Positions 1-13,549 of a stretch of DNA of 64,000 nt are shown here, one piece after another. How positions within the stretch are numbered: the first letter of the stretch is position 1; every line of letters begins with the position of its first letter. A program made the translations under genes and the position numbers. The DNA comes from Stromatinia cepivora (Eukaryota; Ascomycota; Leotiomycetes; Helotiales; Sclerotiniaceae): assembly GCA_014898415.1 (NCBI GenBank), contig RCTD01000015.1, positions 1 through 64,000 of the forward strand, given 5' to 3'. The notes below the pieces were generated by a model. The model was not told the origin of the DNA and searched no databases. It saw nothing but the letters and a program-made list of their open reading frames with translations.

Positions 1-1338
1 AAAACACTTTTCTTTCCCTTAATTTCATAAATGAATCATCATTCATATAATTATAATTATCCTCTCTACTCTCATAAAACTTTATCCAATCAATTAATCG
101 ATTAAGAGGACTAGACAATATTGGATTGGTCAAATGAAAATCGTGTAGGAGATACAATGATATTTTAAAATCGAAAACAAAATACTAAGTAAGATCGATA
201 TTGCTATTAAACTATAAGACTCTGTATAATAGGGTTTTTCGTATTTTCTTTATTGTTAAGATTTTCTCCATTTCCTATTCCGAATCATTAATTATATTAA
301 TAAACAGAGATGATTCAAATATCTGATCAGGAAAAGGATCGTTATATATTTTATATAATCGATCTAGAGGGAAAACAGGATGAATTTTTATTGTAATCGG
401 GAATTCGAGCTTGAAAAAGCTTCCAGATCGATCAATGATCTTGAATCTTCCTTGAATTGGGAAATCCAGTTTTTTAAATGATCTCTAAATAGAGTAACTC
501 TTTATATTGAGCTATATATAATCTCCGATATCGAAATCGACCTTACGCCGATAAGCATTTGTGGATTTCGATATCTTGGCTTGGACATACAATAAGCCAG
601 AGGTACAATCGTGTGGAACGGAACTGCGTTTACAGGCGTAACAATTGCGTATATATCTGACTACAGTATCATATATTCTGGGCCAATAGTATTGTTGAAA
701 TAATAAAAGATAGATTTTACTCGTACCAAAATGAACAATGGAAATAGAATTATAGATTTCACGAATCAAATAAGTTCGAAGATTGTCGACATCAGGTATC
801 ACCAGGCAATCATTATAAAGCAAAAGATCATTTTGAAGTGATATATACTTATAATCTTGGATAACTTGTATTCTGAATACTAACAAACTATCTATAGTTT
901 TATTTGCTTCAATAATACAATTAATTAAATCGAATCGAGGAACAATTTCATTCAAATCGATATCAATAATCGCTATTTCATCTAAATGATACTTTTGTAA
1001 AATTTTTCTTATAATTTCAATATCAACTTAATTATCTTTAATAAACTATTGAAAGTGATTTTTCTTTTTAATATAGTTCTGAAAATCCAATTCGTCAATC
1101 CGATAGATTAAGGTATTAACAAAAGAGTTATCTTTTCCAGAACAATATATAATAATGAAATTATAATCGATTAGAACTTCTGTTCAGTGAACTTATTGGG
1201 CATTAAGAGTTTTAATAATCATAAAATATTCGAGGATCTTATAATCAATATAAACCTTGATTTTATATAATAAGTTAACGAATTCTGTTTTTCAATAATT
1301 AAAAAATTGAATGATTGATAATATTTCCTTATTATAAA
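1..1338 (-). mobile_element. Ty3/gypsy element 'gypsy-2', distal (3') part, left of a nested insertion
   Basis: On the minus strand this AT-rich segment reads through the end of RNase H, then a degraded linker, then integrase zinc-binding and C-terminal sequence. It is colinear with 10960-12560 of the plus-strand element. Its inner end at 1338 continues, after removing the element at 1339-13831 and one copy of ATAAA, into 13832 onward. It is therefore the same insertion as 13832-17964, cut in RNase H. The 3' LTR must lie left of the window. Most of it is stop-riddled. Confidence 0.8.
512..955 (-). pseudogene. Gypsy integrase remnant with the catalytic core deleted
   Basis: This 147-codon open frame contains an integrase zinc-binding region (HFGTSKIYLLLFQQYYWPRI, then CYAC; H-H-C-C type). 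It is followed directly by the integrase C-terminal segment (QAKISKSTNAYRRKVDFDIG). In the other gypsy copy these parts are about 600 bp apart (near 11700 and 12320), with the DDE core between them. The join lies at a short shared sequence, TTATTGTAT-like in both parents, which suggests a microhomology deletion. It is open only because the missing part was lost and this patch carries few RIP stops. It cannot be a working integrase. Confidence 0.75.
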
Positions 1339-1620
1339 TGTCACGAATCGTGAACCACAGGAGGCTAACCATGTGATACCTTTTATCTCCCACATCCATT
1401 GATGAGCTGATCGTCCGTGCACATACGTTACGATTCATGCGATTTAGTATGGTAAAATAATGATCCTAATAATACATATATATAACCTTGCAGTTTACAA
1501 ATGAGTATTTGTATATATATATCTAATCGCTTTTTACAAACCATAATTCTTCAATTATAGATTTTAAAGAATATAATTGATCCTGTTTATTCAACTCTAT
1601 TATAGCTTTTATACGTTATA
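1339..1620 (+). repeat. 5' LTR of gypsy-1
   Basis: Begins TGTCACGAATCGTGAACC and ends at the position equivalent to GTGCGTCACA in the 3' LTR (here ATACGTTATA). It is the same length as 13550-13831, and the differences are mostly C/T and G/A transitions. Confidence 0.85.
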
Positions 1621-2515
1621 TTATCTACAATTTATTTACAAATATCCGATTATCTGATGGTCTTTTAAATAATATCTTACTTTAATAATACCTTCTTAAA
1701 TGAACTTTTACAAACGTTATATCCAAAGGAAGAAGATCTATTCCGATCTAATCGATAAAGATATAAATATCTTTAGAAGTATACTATCACTTTCATAATA
1801 CAACAAACTCCTTCTCCTATACGCTCTGAACCTTCGAAAGTATATTCTAAGGAACTTTCTCCTTCTCCTCAATTATTTCAACAACCCTTCGAAGAAAATA
1901 TAAATACAGGATTGAATAATATTATTATTGAAAAAAAGAAGATTGATAAAAAGAAGATTCTAATATATAAAATCGATGTTCCCAATGGTTCAATTGCTCT
2001 TTTCGAATTATTATTATAATTATAAGATCTCTATACAATGATTATAAATTTGAAAAAGGAGAATCGATAATTGAAAGTTATAATAACAACGAGTTCTGTA
2101 ATAATGTAATTTCCTTCTGAATTCTAAATGATGTTTATACAGATATTCAGGTCAACAATAGTACCTGGGACTTTTTTTATTTTTTCAATCGAAATTCAAG
2201 GATCTTTATCCAAGTAAACCCAAAGATCCCGAAATCAGAGGAAGAAAACTTCGATCAGATAATCTGATCATTAAGGGTTCTTTAAGGATTCTTTTTTCTT
2301 TTCAGAAAGTAATGATCCATTTAATAATTAGGGGTCCTTTTATTCAAAAAGCCGATTTAATTAGTCAAGATTGTATTCCTATATTAATTACAATTCGCAA
2401 TAAGATATATATATATCAAAACCCATAAATTTTATTATTAAATTTAATGATAATATTAAATCTAAAATTAATTTGTAGTAATTATTAATTATAGAACGAT
2501 TTGAATTATATATTA

Positions 2516-2681
2516 TGTTGGAAATGAGGCCATCATAGGATTAGAATTGAGGTTACAAGACTACAATAGTGTACAGACCATATTTGGGGATAACCTTAAT
2601 TCTATTTTTATTAGAATTATAGATCTTTAATTCAATCTATATAATCAATAATATTATTATTTCCTGTATCAAAAGTTAATA
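2516..2681 (+). repeat. 5' LTR of Copia element
   Basis: 166 bp, starts TGTTGGAAATGAGGCCATCA. The same length and layout recur at 7833-7998. It is preceded by the duplication TATTA. Confidence 0.88.
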
Positions 2682-4191
2682 GATTATAAGATCTAATTGT
2701 ATAATAATAATTAAAAAACAAAGCAAATCGAGAAAGAATTAATATAGTTAATAAGGATAGAATAAAATGAAAATCAGAGTTTTTATATAATACTACCGAA
2801 ACAAAATTGAAATACAACAATACAATTTATAATTTATAATATTATAGATCAAAACGGAGAACAGTCTGTACAATACCGATACAGAATTATAACAAAGACA
2901 AAGAATAAGTTCGTATAGCTATAAGAAAACATATTATAATATAATTTTATGAATTCTTTTATTGTTTTATTTTTATATTTCTTTATTATTTTGAATTTAT
3001 TTGTTATATATCCTTTTTTTTAAGATTGTCTTAAAAATCTAAAGATTATCTTTGATATCTATTAAACAATAAGAAACCTTTACAATATCGAAATCAAACA
3101 ACTTTTCGAAATTCGATCAAAATAACTATAAGCGATGATTTAGATAAATAAAGATACAATTGAAAGGAAAAGAATGGTTTTATATAATTGATCAAATATT
3201 AAACGAATATATATAGATTGCAAAACCCAATATAACATCTGCTTATAAGATTAATGGTCGTATATATTACAATATCGAATTGAAATCGGAATATTTAAAG
3301 AACGAAGCGAATACGTTATCATATATTTGTATAATATTCAATGATAATAATAAAGCCTTTATCGATGAATATTCAACAATATATACATTCTAGAAATACC
3401 TTAAATCAAAATATACCAGAATCAGTGCAATTACAATTAATATATATATAACGATAATCCAGAACTTCAAATTTCAATCCAATATTCATCCCGATATAAT
3501 CATTATCGAAATTTGAAACAAACTGAAAGAATACAAAAGGAAACTAGGAGTTACAAACGAAAACTATTGATCAGTATATCAAGATATTGCCCTGTTCTTG
3601 GTTTTAATATATAATCTTTTAATCGATTATCAAAAAATAATAAATATATTGAATATTCAAATTAGTTTTAGTATCGATGATAAAATCAAGTATTTATAGA
3701 TTAAAGAACTTCATTTTAAAAATAAATCAGAATTAATATAAATTGCAAAACGATTTAGATATACTTTTCGACATCAAGAATCAGATTTCGAGATCCTAAA
3801 TAATGTTTGCGATTTATATCAAAGGGAAGATTATTATATATGAGACTATTTATATTTAGTATGAACTAGTAAACTATTTTGTAATTATTTTCGTTATCAA
3901 AAAAGAAAGGGATTATTGAATTCGAAGAAGATTTATTTCAACAAAAAAGACCAAATACATTCTATTAACAATATCTTTGAATCAGATTTCGATATTAAGG
4001 ATATAATAAAGGAAGATTATAATTTGACAAAGGAAATTATTAATAAAGTTTCCTTTAGTAAATAATATATCAATACAAATATTTCTTTATATATATCTAA
4101 TTAATCTTTATTATTTAGATCAATAGAATCTATTATCAAATAAAGAATAAAGGTTGATAAGAAAGTAATATATTGTTGTTATTGGGGTTTA

Positions 4192-5215
4192 GTGGATATA
4201 ATATACAAAGATGATTCTAAGATGTTATTTTCAAATGTATTATATATATTAGGGTTAGGAGTAAATTTGTTGTCAGGAAAAAGGATTTATGAAACAGAAT
4301 TGCAAGGGGAATTCAATTTTTATTATATATATTTCAAGAAGGATAATAAGAAAATCATCTATATTAAAATATAAAACGAAATATATATGATTTTATATAT
4401 AACCAAAGAATATAAGAATATAACTCTTTATTCTAGTATATATCAAAATGATCAAGAAAAAGGCTTCTCTTTAGAGATAATCGATAATATCAAAGGTATT
4501 GATAACGAATTAATATTCAAAAAGAAAAAGAGATATTTATTATAACATCAAAGATTCAATTATCTAAATCCAGATAAGATTAAGAATCTATATAAAGTAT
4601 TTAATATAATTAAACTGATAAAGGTCCCAATTGAATTAGATATTTATGAAATATATATACTTATCAAAATGATCAATCGCATTCCGAAGCAATTGAATCT
4701 GTATAAATCAAAGAGACTCGAACTTATATATTTCGATATTACAGAACCATTCCCAAAATCGATCTAAGGGAATCGTTATTTTATATTAATCATTGATAGT
4801 TATACAAAAGTAAATTGAATCATATTATTTAAACAAAAAGACAATACAATTCAAACATTGAAAACTTGGAAAAAGGAAATAGAATTAACTACTAGAGAAA
4901 AAATCATTATAATCAGGATTAACAATATACCAGAACTCCTACAAGCTATTCATGAATGGTTATCGGGCATATAATCCGAAGTTATAATAATTATTTTTTC
5001 ATATCAAAACAAACCTGCAAAACGGAATATAAGGATTACAGAAACAAATATAAAAGTAATACTAAAAGAAACTAGATTACCATTAGAATTTTGGGATGAA
5101 ACTATAGAACATGATATTTATATCAGGAATCGTATTAATATTGATCCTGATATGAATGGAATAGATCGATCCCTTATAAAAGTTTTTATAGATACAATAT
5201 CAAATATAGAGATAT
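4192..5215 (+). pseudogene. Copia protease end, pre-integrase and integrase remnants
   Basis: A 60-codon open piece (4192-4374) contains LFSNVLYILGLGVNLLSG, the conserved stretch after the copia protease. Further downstream in broken frames come FNYLNPDKIKNLY (GAG_pre-integrase), FDITEPFP...RYFILIIDSYTK (start of the integrase core) and LPLEFWDETIEHDIYIRNRI (end of the integrase core). Internal stops such as the TAA in place of a Gln before GNRYF separate these. The products would not function. Confidence 0.75.
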
Positions 5216-6239
5216 ACAAAGTCTAGAGGAGCAAATATTATATTTATATCAATCTCAAGACTATTTCGAAAAAGCAAAGATATAACAAATTGCAGGATAT
5301 TTTGAGAATCGGTATATTCCTAAAGTATTCAAAAGTTACAAACAAATATATCAAAATGTATTCTCCAGAATTAAATTATATATTTCGATCAAATAGAATA
5401 ATCATAAATGAATTTCACCAAAAAGAAGATTTGAATCTTAAATTAAGAAATTGTGAATCAGGCTTATAAAAAACAAAGAATGTAAAATCAAATCGAAAAT
5501 CTTGTAATAGACCAACAACAAACAAAGTATCTTCTCTATCTTCAATACCAAACGTAATACCTATATTATTTTTGTTCTAAACATTTTCTTTAATAGATAT
5601 TATACTGAGTTCAGTAATTATATTAAGCACCTCAATTATCAAATTGAAACCAAATAAATTAGATATATCAATACCAATATACAATGAAAATAAAGATAAC
5701 AATATCCAGAAAACAAATTAAGAATCTTTTTCTAAGAATACTTCAATTATCGAATCCATTATTTCAGAAAATCCAATTCAAAAGTCAACTTTTGCAAACT
5801 TTGAATCTATATTAAAAACAAAATTTAAGACCATCTTAAATTTTGCTGATAAATTTATTTCAACAAAATCAAAAAACAAAATAAATCCATAATCATTTGA
5901 GATCGAATAAAAAGATGAAATAAACCTTAAAAACGAATCCCCAAAATATCTAATACGAAAACGAAAAAGAGATATAAAACAAAATCCTGAAAAAAAACAG
6001 AAAAGCAAAATTATAAGGATATTGATTGTAATATTTATATAAATCAAAATTCAAGAAAATATAAAATATATTATAATTACAATTCCAATTATTTACAAAA
6101 TAAACTTTTATATCAAAAACAAAATCGTTTTAGATTTTACAATTTCGTTAATAGATATAGATAATACAAAAAATATAATATATCCGATCAAAGAAGTTCT
6201 AGGAATCAAAATATCAAGAATTTATAAGAAAGTAATATC

Positions 6240-7800
6240 GAATCGAGAATATTCTGAAAAATAGAAGGAAACTATCCAAAAGGAAATTATATCTTTAATT
6301 CAAAATGATATTTAGGAAGAATATATATTCCCTAAAGAAAGTAATCTAATTTCGACAAAATAAGTATTTACAATTAAAATCAAGGATAACAAAGTAGAAC
6401 GATTCAAAACAAGATTAATGACTCAAGGATTCAATTAAATATTAAAAAAAAATTACAACGAAACGTTTACACCAACAATAAAATTAAATATACTCAAACT
6501 ATTCCTAACTATTATTGCAAAAGAAAACTTAGAATATTCATATTTCGATATCAAAAACGTCTTTACCAAATCACACTTGAAGGAAAAGATCTATCTCGAA
6601 CCACCCCAAAATATCAAAATCAAAAAGGGATATATATTATAAACTCTACGAAGCCTATATAGATTGAAATAAACTGAAAAGAACTAGAATTTACTATTGA
6701 AGAAAGAGCTTTTAGATATAGATTTTGTACAAAGTTTGATAGACCCATATCTATATATATCCAAAGACCGTGATATAATATTATTGGTATATATCAACGA
6801 TATCGTTATTGCATTACGTATATCATCACAAATCACTTGATTTGATGAAAAGCTATCGATTTGTTTTAACATCAAAAATCTAAAGGAGATTAATAAGATC
6901 CTAAATATTAAAATCATTTGCAATAAAAAAGTATATATATTAACTATAAATCAAAAAGAATATTTCGATACTATATTAACCAAATATAATATTATATATA
7001 AACAATATCAAATCAAGAAACTATCAATAATAGATTATACCTATCTCCAATCAACAATTAATGACGATGAACTAGTAGATGTAAACAAATATCAACAACG
7101 AATAGGAAATGTAATTCATCCAATAATATATACCCGACCAGATATAGCATTCTCAATTGAAAGATTTTTATAATTTATAATAAAACCAATAAAACATTAT
7201 ACTATAGCTTTAAAGAATCTGATGCGATATCTACAATCAACAATCAAACAGAAGCTATAATTCGGGCCAAAAAAAATACAATCTGATATCTGCAAAAAAT
7301 ATAATATACCTAACAATACAATAAAAATATATACAGATACAAATTAGGTTAATGATAAATATAATCAGAAAAGTATTTTAAAGAGAATTGTGATATTCTA
7401 CAAAGGCCCTATATCGTAGACTAACAAAAAATAAGTATTTGTAATTACCTCTAATATAGAATCGGAATATATTGTAATAACAATATTCATTAAACAAAGA
7501 AGATAGGTTATATAAATACTCAAAGATCTATTCAGATCAAATTATATTGGAAAAAACAGAAATACAGTTTAAATGTTTAATGATAATCAAAGTGCTTTAG
7601 TTTTAACTAAGAACCTATATTTGTATAAACGATCCAAATATATAAATATCAGTTATCATTTCATCAGGGACTTAACAGAAAAAGAAAAAATCGCTATTAA
7701 TTATATCAATATATATAATATAATTACTAATGGAATGATAAAGCTTTGTACAAGGATTGCTTTCAAAAGATTCAAGAAAATATTAGGATTAATAGTTTAA
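6240..7800 (+). pseudogene. Copia reverse transcriptase and RNase H remnants
   Basis: Reading the plus strand gives ETFTPTIKLNILKLFLTII, YSYFDIKNVFTKSHLKEKIY and VYINDIVIA. The last is the RT active site, with the usual YVDD changed to YIND, a G-to-A type change. The final open piece (7573-7800) contains DNQSALVLTKN and RSKYINISYHFIRDL, the copia RNase H C-terminus. Several in-frame TAA/TAG codons lie between these islands. Confidence 0.8.
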
Positions 7801-7832
7801 AAGAATCGAATAGGATATCCTCAATAAAGGAG

Positions 7833-7998
7833 TATTGGAAATGAAGCCATCATAAGATTAGAATTGAGGTCACAAGACTACAATAATACACAGACCATAT
7901 TTGGGGATAACCTCAATTCTATTCCTACTAGAATTATAGATCCTTAGTTCAATCTACATAATCAACAATACTATTATTTCCTGCACCAAAAGTTAATA
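7833..7998 (+). repeat. 3' LTR of Copia element
   Basis: 166 bp, a near copy of 2516-2681 with mostly transition differences. It is followed by TATTA, the same 5 bp that precede the 5' LTR. Confidence 0.88.
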
Positions 7999-8793
7999 TA
8001 TTATATCATTTAAAAGTGAAATATAATATCGCGTATATATAATCAATCAAACCGAATCAAAAGTACAAGTATATTATTATACTTTTTATATACGAATACC
8101 CCGATTTATAGTATTCGAATTGATTGAATAATTTATAATGATCTATCGGAATCCGGCCGAAGTCGATGATACTCGTTCTTAATATAAGATATGGATTATG
8201 CCTAATACAATTCGATATAGCAACTTCCTAGAATAATATAGGAAGTTCAGATTATTTATTACCCAAATAGAGATTATCAATAATAAAATCCTATTCAGGG
8301 ATCTCGAATAGAAAATTTCCGATTTTCTTTTGCAAACAATAATAATATTTATTAAAGATTATAAAATTACAAAAAAACTTATAAATATATTTATTAAAAT
8401 AAATCAAAACAAAGTTTCATTACAAGAACAAAACTAATATTATATTGATCAAAAAGCCTTTATAACTATTTACAAATCAATAATTATTACAAAACCTTTG
8501 TAACTTTTTTGAAACTTTAATAATTCCAATTTTGGAATTTCTATATTCCTAAAACTATTTCTACTCTGAAATACCCTTTCTGGATATACCGGTCTTATTA
8601 TATTCAATAACTATTCGAACTTCAAATATTCGTTGCCTTCTCCCTTTTCTGGAGCAATATATACATCGATGCCTTATATTGATAACCTCAATGAAATCGA
8701 GATGGTATAAGAAGAAGCAGAAGAATTCGAAGAATATTAGGATATTAAAAAAGACTTCAATTTAGAAGCTATAATTGAAATTATATAAAATGC

Positions 8794-9093
8794 TTGTTTA
8801 AAAGAAGAAAAGCGTTTAAAACCAAACATTTAAACTCTGTTTCCATTTTAAGTATTATATGGGATATAAGATTTCTTGATCTAATCAAACTTATAAAAGA
8901 AGAAATATTCATCTTCCCCTACAATCTTTCGAAAAATAATTACATTTATCGATTAAGAGTATTTATTAACTTTGAAACAAATAAATTCGTTTTTATTAAT
9001 ATTATACTCTTTATTTATTTATTTTCTATATTTAAATCAAGAATTATATTATTTGAAACTTTAATTGAAATTAAAGAGTATAATGGTATATAA
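8794..9093 (+). pseudogene. Gypsy-1 aspartic protease remnant
   Basis: This 99-codon open stretch reads LRVFINFETNKFVFIN and ends IEIKEYNGI. That fits the retropepsin of fungal gypsy elements, where a motif like FIDSGTNGF carries the catalytic Asp and a KGYNG segment follows about 40 residues later. Here the catalytic Asp reads Asn and Gly reads Glu or Lys, both G-to-A changes expected from RIP. It lies upstream of the RT remnant in the usual order. Confidence 0.6.
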
Positions 9094-9882
9094 GATTATA
9101 TTATTACTTATTTCATATTCTTTAATTTAACGGTCGATAATTGTGAACAATCTTTTATCTTTTTCTTTATTACTGAATTAGGGAGTTATAGTATTATTTT
9201 AGATAAATTTTGGTTATCAAAGATTCGAGCAAAGTTCGATTGCTTCAATAAATGTTTTGAATAATTTAAAGAGAGATTCTGTATTATCTTCTATTCGAAT
9301 AATCTCCTTGTTATTCAATTATCCTTTCGCAAATAGAAGATCGATCGATTAGTTTAATAAGATATTGATCAATAAGATAATCAATTCGAAGAATATTAAA
9401 ATCGAAGAGATTCACAATTGAATAAATCAATTATAATTGATGATATACAATAAGAATCTTCAAGTATAAATATAATATAGATTTTTGTTGAAAAGGAAGA
9501 GATCTTGATTCCTTTCAAATTCAATTTATCTCTTTCTTAATCAATTATATCATTATTGCAGATCTACAAATACCTCCCCTGTATATCGCTCGAAGTCCTC
9601 GATCTATATATACTCAAACCCAATAAATTCCAATTAAAATATAAAAGAGATAAATAAATTGAACTCTTTATTATTACTCTGAAAGAACTCGATAATATAA
9701 TAGACTTTTAACGAAACAAACAATATACAGAAGAAAAAATATTGATTACTTTGACCAAATTCAAAAATACAAAAGTTCGAAAAAAACTCGATCGAGTATT
9801 AACCGAAATCGATTTAGAATCTGAAATACCATCTGAATATCAATAATATCATTGAGCTTTTTCTAAGTATAAATCAAATATC

Positions 9883-11110
9883 TTGTCTTTTAATCAATCT
9901 TATAATTATAAAATCATATTGGAAGATAAAGGAGAACAAACCTTGCATTACAGTCTGCTTTACAAAATATTCTTGGAACAATTAGAAATCGTTAAAGAAT
10001 ATATTATGAATAATTTCAGCAAAGGTTTCATTGAATCCAATCAAGTCCTTTATACTATACCCATCCTATTCATCAAGAAACCTAATAATAATTTGAGGTT
10101 CTGTATAGACTTCAAATTATTGAATTTTTTGATATATAAAGATCAATATCCCCTCCCTTTGATCAACGAAACACTTTTTTGGTTTTCTGGTGCTAAGATC
10201 TTTATCAAATTCGATATTCATTAAGTTTTTTATTATATAAGAATGGATCCTGTTTTGGAAGAGTATACTACCTTCCGAATCCGATATAGATTATACAAAT
10301 ATAAGGTTATACTATTCGGATTAACGAATAATCCTGTAATCTACCAGTATTATATAAATAATGTTTTATTCGATTACCTAGATATCTTTTGTATAATATA
10401 TCTCGATAATATTTTAATCTATTTCAAGAATAAAAAAGAGTATTAAATTTATATTAAACTAATTCTCGAATAATTAGAAACTATTAGCTTATAAATGGAT
10501 CTCAAGAAATGCAAATTCAATATTATATATACCAAGTATTTAGGCTTTATTATCTTTATTAAAGGAGTAAAGGTGGATCCTGAAAAAATTGAGGTAGTTG
10601 AAAATTGGACCTTTCCAACAACAATAAAAAGGATTCAATCATTCCTTAGTTTTTGCAATTTTTATCGATAATTTATTAAGGACTATAATATAATAACGAA
10701 ACCTTTTAATGAATTTATTAAAGCAAATATTAAATTCGTATTCAATGAAGTATACCAAAATATATTCAATATTTTGAAGAAAAAGTTTATCTCTATTTCG
10801 CTCCTGCAATATTATAATCATCGATTCCCCTGTATACTCGAAACAAATATATTTGATAGAGTAATTGTTAATATATTATTATAATAATATGGTGAAAATT
10901 GATTTCCTATAGTTTATTTCTCCAAGATTATGATTGTTATTGAACTGAATTACGAAGTTCATGACAAGGAAATACTGTTAATCATTCGATCTTTTAACTA
11001 TTGGAAAACAGAACTCATTAGTTTACTATATAAAATCAAGATTTATACTGATTATAAAGCCCTCGAATATTTCATAATTATTAAGACTCTTAACATCCGA
11101 TAAACTTGTT
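9883..11110 (+). pseudogene. Gypsy-1 reverse transcriptase and RNase H remnants
   Basis: The open piece 9883-10224 contains ILFIKKPNNNLRFCIDFKLL and DQYPLPLINETL, the conserved gypsy RT fingers/palm. The next piece (10243-10446) has FGLTNNPVIYQYYIN and FCIIYLDNILIYF, where the active-site YLDD reads YLDN. RNase H follows in broken frames (YSDYKALEYF-like region around 11040). Stop codons at 10222 and 10444 and many further on break the polyprotein. The same region is duplicated in inverse orientation at 13840-14900. Confidence 0.8.
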
Positions 11111-11289
11111 GAACAGAAGTTCTAATCAATTATAATTTCATTATTATATATCGCCCTAAAAAAGATAACCCTTTCGCCAACATTTTAATCTATCGGATCA
11201 ACAAATTGAACCTTTAGAATTATACCAAAAAAAAAAATCGCCTTCAATAATTTATTAAAGATAACCAAATTGATACCGAAATCATAAAA

Positions 11290-12560
11290 AAAACCTTACA
11301 AAAACATTACCCAAACGAAATAACGATTATTAGTATCGATTTAAATAAAATCGCTCCTCGATTCGATCTAATTAATTGTATTATCGAAACAAATAAAACT
11401 ATAGATAATTTATTAACATTTAAAATACAAGCTATCCAAGATTATAAATATATATCACTCCAAAATAATCTTTTGTTTTACAATGATTATTTAATAATAT
11501 CTGATATTGACAATCTTCGAATTTATTTGATTCATAAAGCCTATAATTCCATTTCCATTATTCATTCTGATACAAACAAAATCTACCTCTTATTATCTCA
11601 ACAATACTATTGGCCTAGAATACACAATATTGTAACTAGATATATATACAATTATTATACTTGCAAATGTAATTCCGTTTTATATGATTATATCCCTGAT
11701 TTATTATATCTACTTCCGATTCCTAATCGAGTATGGCAACATGTCACTATGGATTACTGTAGTTTTAATAAGGATAAATACGGATATGATAACGTTTTAG
11801 TTATTATTGATCGATTAACAAAGCAAGCTATCTCTATACCTTGTTATAAATCAATCGATATTCAAGCTCAAATATAATTATATCTTTATTATGTATATCG
11901 ATATTATAGTCTTTCTAATACTATAGTATCAGATTGTGGCCTCCAATTCATATTATAGTTCTGGAAGGAATTCAGTCAAATCCTAGGAATCGATCTCAAA
12001 TTATCTATTGTTCATTATCCCCAAACTGATGATCAAATTGAGATCTATAATCAGTACCTTTAGTAATGGTTAAGATTGTTTATTAATTATTATCAAAACG
12101 ATTGATTAGAATTCCTATTTATAATGGATTACGCGTAACTTACTTTTCCACACGACTCCTTAGAAGGGCTTACACTCTACGAAACCCTATACAGACATAT
12201 ACCGAAACATACATAGGAATAAAAGGAAGATATTAATAAACCAACAAACGATATGAATATATGTGATGCCTATATATATATAGAACACAATAGATTAACT
12301 TTTGTGCAAGCGAAAAAAGGCCTATTGTATATCCAAGCTAAAATATTAAAATCCATGAATACTTATTAGTATAAGATCGATTTCGATATCAAAGATTATG
12401 TATAATTTAATATAAAGAATTACTTTATTCAGAGATCATCTAAGAAATTGGACTTCCTAATTCAAAGAAGATTCAAGATTATTGATCGATCTGGAAACTC
12501 TTTCAAACTCGAATTCCTGATTATAATAAAAATTCATTCTGTTTTTCTTTTAGATCGATT
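11290..12560 (+). pseudogene. Gypsy-1 integrase remnant
   Basis: The open stretch 11473-11877 contains the zinc-binding region (HSDTNKIYLLLSQQYYWPRI, CYTC-equivalent YYTCK) and the start of the catalytic core (WQHVTMDYCSFNKDKYGYD, VIIDRLTKQA). The rest of the core (SDCGLQF-like near 11930) and the C-terminal segment (KIDFDIKDYV, KLDFLIQRRFKIID near 12380-12480) follow in broken frames. It gives the full-length comparator for the deleted copy at 512-955. Confidence 0.8.
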
Positions 12561-13549
12561 ATATAAGGTATATAACAATCCTTTTTTTGATTAGATATTC
12601 GAATTATTTTTGTTTATTAATATAATTAGTAATTCGGAATAAGAAATGGAAAAGGTTTTAATAATAAAAAAAGCATAAAAAACCTTATTATATAGAATCT
12701 TGTGGTTTAATAGCGATATCGATCTTATCTGGTATTTTGTTTCCGATCTTAAAACATCATTGTATCTCTTATGCGATTTTTATCTGACCAATCCAATGTT
12801 GTTTGATCCTTTTAATTGATTAATTGATTAGATAAAGTTTTATAAAAGTAGAGAGGATAATTATAATCATATAGATAACAATTCATTTATGAAATTAAAA
12901 GAAAGAAAAATGTTCTTTAATATAGCAGATTAGATATTATGATTTTATAATAATACATATGTATACGATTGTGAAAGGATCGAAAACCCATACAAATTAA
13001 AGAGAATTTGATTATATACACATATAGCCCGAGCTCTATATAATAGACGAGCTGCCACTATCAAGATAATACAAAGGCAATATATTTCAAAAACTCATAT
13101 TTATAATTATTTCAAAAATCATACAAAAAGAAACTTGAATATAATAAAAACGAAATATAATATTACCCCTATCGATTTCGTTCAATTTGATTGATTTAAT
13201 CAATTTGGTCGATTAACTTAATCGATTTCGGAATTGATTATATTAACCATCCATCATCACCATATTATAATTCAACCTTCTTCTCTTTTTTATTGAAACT
13301 TTTTCCTTTTAGAGATTCCTTAAATCAAAGAGAATATAAATCAATATTAATTTAATCAATTGATGATCAATTTGATCGATTAATTTGGTTAATTTGGTCA
13401 ATTTCCAGTAAATTAATTAAATCAACCAAAATGATTAATCTAATTGATTTAAAGCTCATAAACCTTCACAAAACCTGGTTTCCAATGAAATAGTAATGGA
13501 ATAGAGAAGTGAAATATTTAAAGGCGAGTTTTTCCGAAAGGGGGAGTAG

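Larger units (their letters stand above)
2516..7998 (+). mobile_element. Ty1/copia LTR retrotransposon nested in gypsy-1 (RIP-degraded)
   Basis: Two 166-bp direct repeats (2516-2681 and 7833-7998) start TGTTGGAAATGA (TATTGG in the 3' copy) and end in AATA, which a C-to-T change would derive from the usual AACA. Both ends are flanked by the same 5-bp duplication TATTA (2511-2515, 7999-8003). Internal order is protease/pre-integrase, integrase, reverse transcriptase, RNase H, which is the copia order with integrase before RT. An uninterrupted homologue of the target site exists at 16791-16795 in gypsy-2. Stops are frequent in every frame and no intact polyprotein remains. Confidence 0.9.

Noticed and set aside
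9883..10446. Possible live gypsy polymerase gene
   Set aside because: Active-site YLDD reads YLDN and stops interrupt the polyprotein.
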